This document shows positions 57,043 through 64,000 of a stretch of DNA of 64,000 nucleotides, one piece after another; the stretch's first letter is position 1; each line of letters starts with the position of its first letter. The notes below the pieces were generated by a model. The model saw only the letters and a program-made list of their open reading frames with translations, was not told where the DNA came from and did not search any database. Both the position numbers and the translations under genes were made by a program. The DNA comes from Chaunax sp. Z400 (taxonomy: Eukaryota; Chordata; Actinopteri; Lophiiformes; Chaunacidae), in assembly GCA_037577475.1 (NCBI GenBank), contig CM075197.1:24175150-24239149 (forward strand), read 5' to 3'.

Positions 57043-60000
57043 GTTACGTTCACCCTTTTTGTCCTTCTCTCTTTCTTTCTGTTCCAGCCGGTTGAAAAGG
57101 ACTGTGCGTGACAGGGTCCAGCCACCAATTCAACCTGACCACACATGCACTCTCACAAAAACAGAATCAGCGTTGGGTCGAACAAAGTGGATGGAGCTGT
57201 TGTGAGGAGACCTTCACTCTCTAATCACAGAGAGCAACAGCAGATAGACTATTAAAGAAGATAAACTTGACACACAGAGAGAGAGAGAGAGATAAATAAT
57301 AAATGTACTGATGTGTTGCACATGTGAGCTGTAGAACGATGTCCGACATGTGAGACTGCATTCTGGAGGCTACACATGAGCAAAGGCAAGAAATGAATAA
57401 ATAAATACAAGAAAATAATAAATAGAAATAATAAAAAATGAATAAAATGATGACTCCTCTGGGGTTGAACATGGCTGGAAAGTTGGAATTTGGAGTAATT
57501 TAAGTACACAACTGAACAAAATATAAAAGTAATGTTGCTAAGTTTAAACATTTTAATGCAAAAACTTTTATTTGACCTTTAATTATCATTTAAGGTTTGC
57601 TGACCAAGAACACATGGATGGTTTTAAACAAAGTCTGTTTTAAATAAAGTTGGCAACAGATAAAAACATCACACACAACTGTACATCTGCAGTTGCACAA
57701 TTTTGTCATAGGCTCCAGTGAGACTGCAGGACTGTTATTAGACGTCCTGTTGACTCCAAAGACAGATGAATGGGAGAGACGAGGAGGAGTGGGATGTAGG
57801 GAGGGATGGGGTGGGGAGTGAGGACCTAATCTGAACTCCAGGGGGACTAACAGAGGCCGTGTTACAAAACCATTTTCATGCATTACCTTGACAACCACGG
57901 GGCCCTGCTGTGTCAGAGCACTTCAGCTGATCTTTTTCAGGCGTCTTGATGAAAAGGACGTGATTTGTGGAAAAGAGATTGCCACAGACTGCATGCTCTC
58001 CTGCTCCGGTGTAAATCCAGGAGGAAGATATTAGAGTCATTTCCTGCAGAACACCATCACAATAATTCTGCTCTGAAAAACGTTTTAATTTACTTGCTTC
58101 TTTACAACACATACTCTATAATACTCTGAAAATAAACAAGTGGAAAACCTGTAGAAAAAAACAATAAATTATATTTCAAGGTAATAATTTTTTTTAGCTT
58201 AAACGAAAAAGCACAAGACTTTTTTTCGTTTTTTAAAACTCCAATAAGCTTATGAAATAAATTAAAACCTTAATTCATTGTATTAATTTATTTATTATAA
58301 CTTTATGTGTCTTTCACTAGCTCATTTAGAGAGTCGTCATAATTGAATGGAAACCAGTGGCTACCTGACGGCGGGGAAATACAGTAGCAGCAGGCAAATA
58401 GAAAACTTGTGTCCAAGGACTCAGACGCTGATGGAAAAACCCCGTTTGCTCTGACGTGGATCGACCATAACCTCTCTCATTACTCACATGGTACCGTTTA
58501 GCAAACGTTTTCGAAAAAGGAAGTGCATAGACCATCCCCTCCCTACAATAGCAGAATAATAGCAAAATGACATCAACATAGATTAAGTTCAAACGTGACT
58601 AAAAATGTCAAATTAAGCAATATTAAGGTACCAATTATGAGATGTATGCCTTTAGGGCCCCTTTGAGGAGATATGAATAGACCATACTCCCTATCAAACA
58701 TGTTATGTACAGATGGACGTAACCCTGCATGTCCTTCTGTGGCATTAAAAATACATCAAAAAATGTAAAACTGCAGAGCATGCATTTGAAATTTTTCCAG
58801 CAAAGATGTAAAGTTGAATTTTTCCACTACTTTGCTGAGATAAAACTCGGAGAAACAGTGGTATAGTCATTTAACTTTGGTGTTCCAACAGGTACTAAAA
58901 CAACAACAGTAAAGGGACATAAAGGACCTCTTTGTTATTGGGTCGTAAAATCACAGGGAGTGGAAACCAGTCTGTACTGGGAGACAGTAAATAAAGCCCA
59001 GTATGACTCTACTATCTGGGCACTGAATGTTGATGCTTTTAAGGGAGAAAAACAAAAAGAAAGTGTGTTGAATTCCAATTGGTCTCTGTTGATAGAGGTG
59101 AAATAAGATGGCACACTGTAAGTCTGGCAGAGGTTTGTTGTCTTAAAAGGTTCCATCACTTGGGATTTATTCCTTGGTTGCATCATTAAGGCAACACAGA
59201 TTTGTTTCGTTCTGCTCTCTGGATTTTTTAGAAAATGACGGCGGTTGCCTCAGATGTGGTCACTGAGGTAATATGTCCCAAACATCCACAGAGAGGGAAG
59301 AAAGGGGTGATGCAGACCTCTCCTCCCTCCCTGCTGCTGGAGTCACTAAAGATCCAAGTCAAACAGCTGATTCATGTCTGTGACATCAGGAGAACATTTC
59401 ATTTGCAGGACTTACAAGGGTAAAGGGTGCCGGGCAGAATCTTAATGCTGCCGGACCCAAAGTTTCAGGTCACGGAGAAACGGCTGCGTAATACTCAGTG
59501 CCTGCTTTGTGCTCTGGCATTTTGCACCCACAGACCCACAGACAGGTGGCAAACCTGTCCACCAACATCCCTCAAGCTCACTAATGGCCTGAAATACATC
59601 TGTCTCAGCCCCTAATCGCTACATCGAGTCCCTGACTCCCCGACAGGGTGTAAATTAATGAAGAGCAGGCCTAAATCGAGAAGAGAAACTCTTTCTTCAA
59701 GCATTGACTCACTAAAACACATTCATTTAGAGCTCTACAAGAAACAAGATTCTACTTTCAAGCACAGCAGTGAGAGCAGGCGCTCATTGCAGTAGCCTGA
59801 GGATGCTAAACTAACTACAACGGATCAATAAAAGCATTTAAACGCTAATATTTCATACATAAACAAATATAAACTTTGTACATTTATTTACAGGCAGGTG
59901 CGTTGGAGAGGAACAAGTCGGAAAGAGGATTAACATGCAGAATGAATTTATTACTTTGTGACGTTTCAGTACTGGATCTTATGGAGGCGTATTGCATTCA

Positions 60001-60420
60001 CTGAAGAAAAAAAAAAGTGTTCTGTTTCTCTGAATTAACGAGACAATTATCTCAGAATTCTGAGATAAGTTTTAATGAGCAGGTAACAGGTAAAAACAAC
60101 ACAGCTAAATGCTTTGGCGATACTGAACCAGCAAAGGCCTCATGGGAAAGAGCTGTGATTAAAACCAGGGGGGGCTTAAATGGGGCAGACAGTCCTGCTA
60201 TGACTCAGCACCACTGGGCCCAAACAGAGCGCAGCCACAAAGAGGGCTGGTGGAGAGACGCTTCAGGCCCGACGCTCCAGTCTGCCTGTCAGCAAGAATG
60301 CCGGGGGCCCAAATGTAGCAGACAGAGAGGACTGCATGCCGCTCACACACACCGCTACAAACTGGAGGCTGTTGTTCAAACCACATCCCTGTTTGAATGT
60401 TCATACATGTTCTTATGGGC
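56860..60420. other. gfap upstream flank without recognised gene
   Basis: AT-rich DNA with short ORFs only. The (CT)n and GA tracts lie close to gfap. Glial enhancers may be here, but nothing can be named from the sequence. Confidence 0.4.
57009..57042 (+). repeat. (CT)n microsatellite in the gfap upstream region
   Basis: About 13 CT units, some 250 bp upstream of the gfap start. Confidence 0.95.
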
Positions 60421-60429
60421 GTCTCTGGT

Positions 60430-61330
60430 GCTCTGGGCTGCACAAAGCACCAGTCTGGTAATATGCTCAAAATGACAAGACTAACATGCAAATTAATTTT
60501 TTACCATGTTCCACATTTTAGCTTAGCATGTTGGGATGCTAACATTTGCTAATTGGCACATCCACATGAAGTGAGGGTGAGGCTGATTATAATGTCATTT
60601 GTTTAGTGGGCGTCATGGTTTGGTTGTCATTTCTGGTTTTATTTTGAAAGTTATTTTCTACATGTCTTATTTTGTGTTTTTCACTTCCTGTATTATTTCC
60701 TTGTCGTCTGTTTTAGTCCCTTGTTTTCAGTTCTGATTATTCTCTCTCTCTCTCTGTGTCCATGTCGTCATTGTCGATGTTAGTTTATTGTTGTGTCTTT
60801 CTTGTGTCTTCTCCTTTTAGTTTCCCCTCCTGATTGAATTTCCCTCCACTGTGAGTGTCTGATTATTTCCACCTGGCCCCAATTGTCTCCTCCTCCCTTT
60901 GCCACCTGTGTCCTTCCTGTTAAGTGGATTATCGACTCTGCCTGTTGGGTTGGATTTTCCTTCTGTCTGGCTTTTTATTAGGAAACTTTAATTTAGATTC
61001 ACTGTTACTAAACCTGTTCAGCTCCCTTATGGACTTTGATTTTAGTTTTTATTCATGGACACTGTTGGCCTGTAGCTAGAGCTATTTCTTTGGTTATTAA
61101 ATTGCTGAGCTGCACCTCCCCTGTCTTTGACTCCTGTCTGCACCTGGGTCCTCTACACAGAACTGCCTTGAAATGTAACAGAGGGTATTTAATTTTTTTT
61201 TTTTTTTATTATGGAAAAAAATCAACAATTTGACCTGTTGATGGCGCTAGAGGAAAAATGAATTGGTGAAAGAAGTGGAACGTTAATGTGGGCCAAATTT
61301 TATAGCAATCCATCCAATATTTGTAAGGGA
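60430..61330 (+). repeat. Dispersed repeat split by a nested insertion
   Basis: The left part ends gaggctgattataatgtcatttg after tagcatgttgggatgctaacatttgc. The right part resumes with gggtatttaat, tttgacctgttgatggcgctagagg and tttatagcaatccatccaat. Both parts follow, in order, one common fish repeat. About 575 bp (60,606-61,183) of unrelated sequence interrupts it. Confidence 0.5.
60606..61183 (+). mobile_element. Nested insertion, possibly a solo LTR-like or non-autonomous element
   Basis: A pyrimidine-rich 575-bp block, starting cgtcatggtttggttgtc and ending tgcacctgggtcctctacac...aaatgtaacag, splits an older repeat. The text resembles 3'/terminal parts of repeat elements often seen in teleosts (tcatggtttgg...ctgcacctgggtcc). 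Exact ends and target-site duplication could not be fixed, so the class is uncertain. No ORF is present. Confidence 0.4.
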
Positions 61331-61527
61331 ATTTCTGCGTCTCCCTGGGTTCTCACAGCGGTGACGACGTTTTCCCACAACAGGTTTTATTTTACACACT
61401 TAACAGTTGACATAAACTCAAAACATCTTCTCAGCATCTCCAGCAGGCAGACTTCCAGGTCCAGCACACTACTGCAGATAAGGGAGAGACAGCAATCAGT
61501 TCAACAGGAAACACCTGTGATAATTAG

Positions 61528-61552
61528 CTCTCTCTCTCTCTCTCTCTCTCCT
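61528..61552 (+). repeat. (TC)n microsatellite
   Basis: About 12 TC units. Confidence 0.9.
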
Positions 61553-61559
61553 GCCACTG

Positions 61560-64000
61560 AACTCTAACCAAACCCCACATTATGTCACCCTGCAGGTGGA
61601 ACCACAGGAGTATGAGAACTAACACCAATGATGGTCCACTGGCTTGTTCATTTGTTCTGCTTTAATGCAGCAGGACTAGTTTGAAGAACCTGGGCCCGGT
61701 GTTTTCATACTCCTAAAACTTCCTGGTTAAGAATTCCTTCTTCCATTTTCATCTGCACAGTCTTGTTTTATCTTCCAGCCAGCCAACATCTTTCCCACAC
61801 ACTACCGACTTCTACTCATTGCATTATTTTGTGTCTGTTCATATGTTCGTCTGCATCTCCCTTTCTTTTGTCGTGGCTTTAGAGCCACACCGAACTCTGA
61901 GATTCATCCTCTGAGCACCATGAATCTCTGCAACCAGATGTGCAGCAATCCAAACAAGAGTCTTGGAAATATTTTCAATCTGAATCAAAGCGGTGGACGT
62001 TCCAACAGACCATGTTTAAAGCCACCCAATGTGTGGAATTCAAGATAAATCAAACAAAATCTTATTTCCGACATATAACATCTGAGGGTTAAGGAAGGCA
62101 GAGGACAGGACTCTGTTCTGGGGCAATAAAAACTAGATTGTTGTGATTATTCTCTGGCATGTTGTGTATGTTTTGTTTGAAAATGTAATTCTGCTTTCCA
62201 AGAAGTGTCACTGAGATAAAATGGGTGCCTGACCAGTTTATCGTGAAAATAAACAGAAAAATACAAGAAGTGATGTTTTTGTTTTCACTCTGTACCCTAA
62301 AATCTCATTATCCTCTGTCACCGTGTTATCAGTCGTGACCCTTTCCTTATGTGCTGTGAAAAAGAAGACGAATCGATTCATAAAGGCAATAAAAACCAAC
62401 CCTGTCAAAAGTAATGCATCTCTGTGTCACGCCAACTCAAGAAAAAGGCCTTTTTGTTCAATAGTCTGTTTTCCGATCTCACAGCCAGACACGGCTAAAG
62501 AAGTCAGTCCTTCCTGTGTCTGCCTCCTGTTTTAACTCATGGGATGAGCAGAAAAGAGGAAACAAACAGAGAGAGAGAGGAAAACGAGTGCATCAATCAC
62601 TTCTTACTGCCAACAGAGAGATCAGCCTCTCTGTGGCCTTTTACTGGACTCAAACTGGACAAAGCATTTTTAAAAACTATTTATTTGTTTTGGAGCAAAG
62701 GCACAACATAGATATACAGCATACATACTGCATAACCACCGTCATTAAACACACCATTCTGATGCTGCTGTAAAATAAATTTGATACATCAGACTTTGCA
62801 CTGCAAGTCCCGTCGAGATACATAATCATATATTTACATATATAGACCTCTAAACAACTAGTTTATCGTCATTTGCTTATCACAGGGCCCTTTAAAAAGA
62901 ATTTTCGACATCGATTATACTTTAGCTGCCTTTAGGAAACTTCCTATGATGGCGTTAAAGCAGCAGAAAGCCCTTTACCCAGAAAACCTTTCAATAGTTG
63001 TTTTCTGAACCCTGGGATAAACAAAGTCGTCGTCGTCCGGGTTGAAAAGCGAACTCTGACATCCAGCACTGGCTCCTACACACACCCTTTCATTTAAAGT
63101 GAAAGTTTTCATTCATGAGAGCTCACCGATGTGTCAAAGGCTAAATGATGCCAGGTTTCCGTCAGGTAATACAATCATCTGAATGTATAACTAAGGATGA
63201 GTGGAAAGTTTGAGCTGGAGCGAGAATCAGGCAGCCAGAGTTCGTTTTCCGCCCATTTTTCATTTATAAACCCCGATTCGGTAATGTCGGCAAAACCAGC
63301 TGCTTTCAATGATTCACTTTTAAAGACAACGTCCTGAACGTATCATTAGATATGACACAGTCGAGATATAAAAAATAGATTTATACATATATATTTGCTT
63401 ATAAAATCTAATTGGAATGGACATGGGGATATAAATAAAAATGAGGCAATTTTTCACATTTGAAGTAAGTAAAAAAAAAAAAAATCTAATTTGTTTGAGA
63501 AAAAAACAAAACATTCATTTGACATAAAAGTGCATCTGATTTAAACATTTATCTTTAGGCTAAGGCTTCTCAGTCAGGGATGTTTGGGCCAGAAATACAT
63601 GAACAGTGAGATTACCTCCAAATGAAGGCCTTCAGTTTGCATTCTGAAACAATGAAGAGCATCATCTGCTTCACTTTTAAACACGCTAAGTGACACATAA
63701 CATGTTATCTACCGCTTTTTTTTAGCACTTTGTTAGCTGAGAGGACCTGGCGATTCTGCAGAGCGAGGAGAGGAAGACGGCGAGACACAACTGAGGTTGA
63801 ACAAGACCGAGAGGAGAAGTCCACCCTCAGCTCCTTTTTTAAACTGATTCTGTGAAGCCATTCTGTAGCCTCAGAATCAACTGATTGGTTTTACTGGTAA
63901 AAAAAAAGAAAGAAAAAAAAAAAGACAGCAACATAATGATGATAATGATGGAGGAGGAAGAGTTTGCACAAATAGCTTTTGGATGAGTTACAGTTTAAAT
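61560..64000. other. Right-hand end of the window, no gene recognised
   Basis: AT-rich sequence with only short ORFs and no splice-phased exon set, RNA gene or clear transposon. The neighbouring gene beyond gfap is not reached. Confidence 0.4.

Noticed and set aside
1..64000. CRISPR arrays, bacterial insertion sequences, operons or riboswitches
   Set aside because: The window is intron-containing vertebrate DNA; no spaced direct repeats or prokaryotic gene arrangement were seen.

Overview
This window is vertebrate nuclear DNA, most likely from a percomorph teleost. The evidence is short introns with GT-AG boundaries, AT-rich intergenic DNA, many microsatellites, decayed fish-type SINE and DNA-transposon relics, and a fish-like linkage of setd1a, ccdc47, dcaf7, kcnh6 and gfap (in mammals these loci lie apart, e.g. 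SETD1A versus the DCAF7/KCNH6 region). No bacterial-style operons, CRISPR arrays or insertion sequences were seen. Exon models below were built by joining open frames at splice sites and checking phase and protein-family similarity from memory; no alignment could be run.

Layout. (1) 1-~4.9 kb, minus strand: the 5' half of setd1a, a histone H3K4 methyltransferase, with its N-terminus and RRM exon; the gene runs off the left edge. (2) 7.2-13.5 kb, minus: complete ccdc47, an ER membrane protein of the PAT/multipass translocon, 12 coding exons giving 490 aa. (3) 15.2-18.8 kb, plus: complete dcaf7, a WD-repeat scaffold of 342 aa in 7 exons; it is head-to-head with ccdc47 and is the only plus-strand gene. 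(4) 20.7-28 kb: four tRNA-Cys(GCA) genes, three of them inside kcnh6 introns. (5) 23.1-44.4 kb, minus: complete kcnh6, an ERG-type voltage-gated K+ channel, 16 coding exons giving about 1202 aa, with a large intron 6 that holds two candidate alternative first exons. (6) 50.05-56.8 kb, minus: complete gfap, a type III intermediate filament protein, 9 exons giving 451 aa, with a TATA box close to the start codon and a 3' UTR of about 2 kb. (7) 56.8-64 kb: upstream flank of gfap with repeats, including a nested insertion; no gene recognised.

The five genes do not form one pathway. The three broadly expressed genes (setd1a, ccdc47, dcaf7) share promoter-proximal clusters of GCTAAC/GCTAGC words that I do not see at the kcnh6 or gfap starts. 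The observations most worth following are the candidate ERG1b-like alternative starts in kcnh6, the tRNA-Cys genes embedded in kcnh6 introns (one in an intron of only 213 bp), tandem splice-site choices in kcnh6, a decayed transposon at the ccdc47 3' end, and an unassigned exon-like ORF near 48.6 kb.
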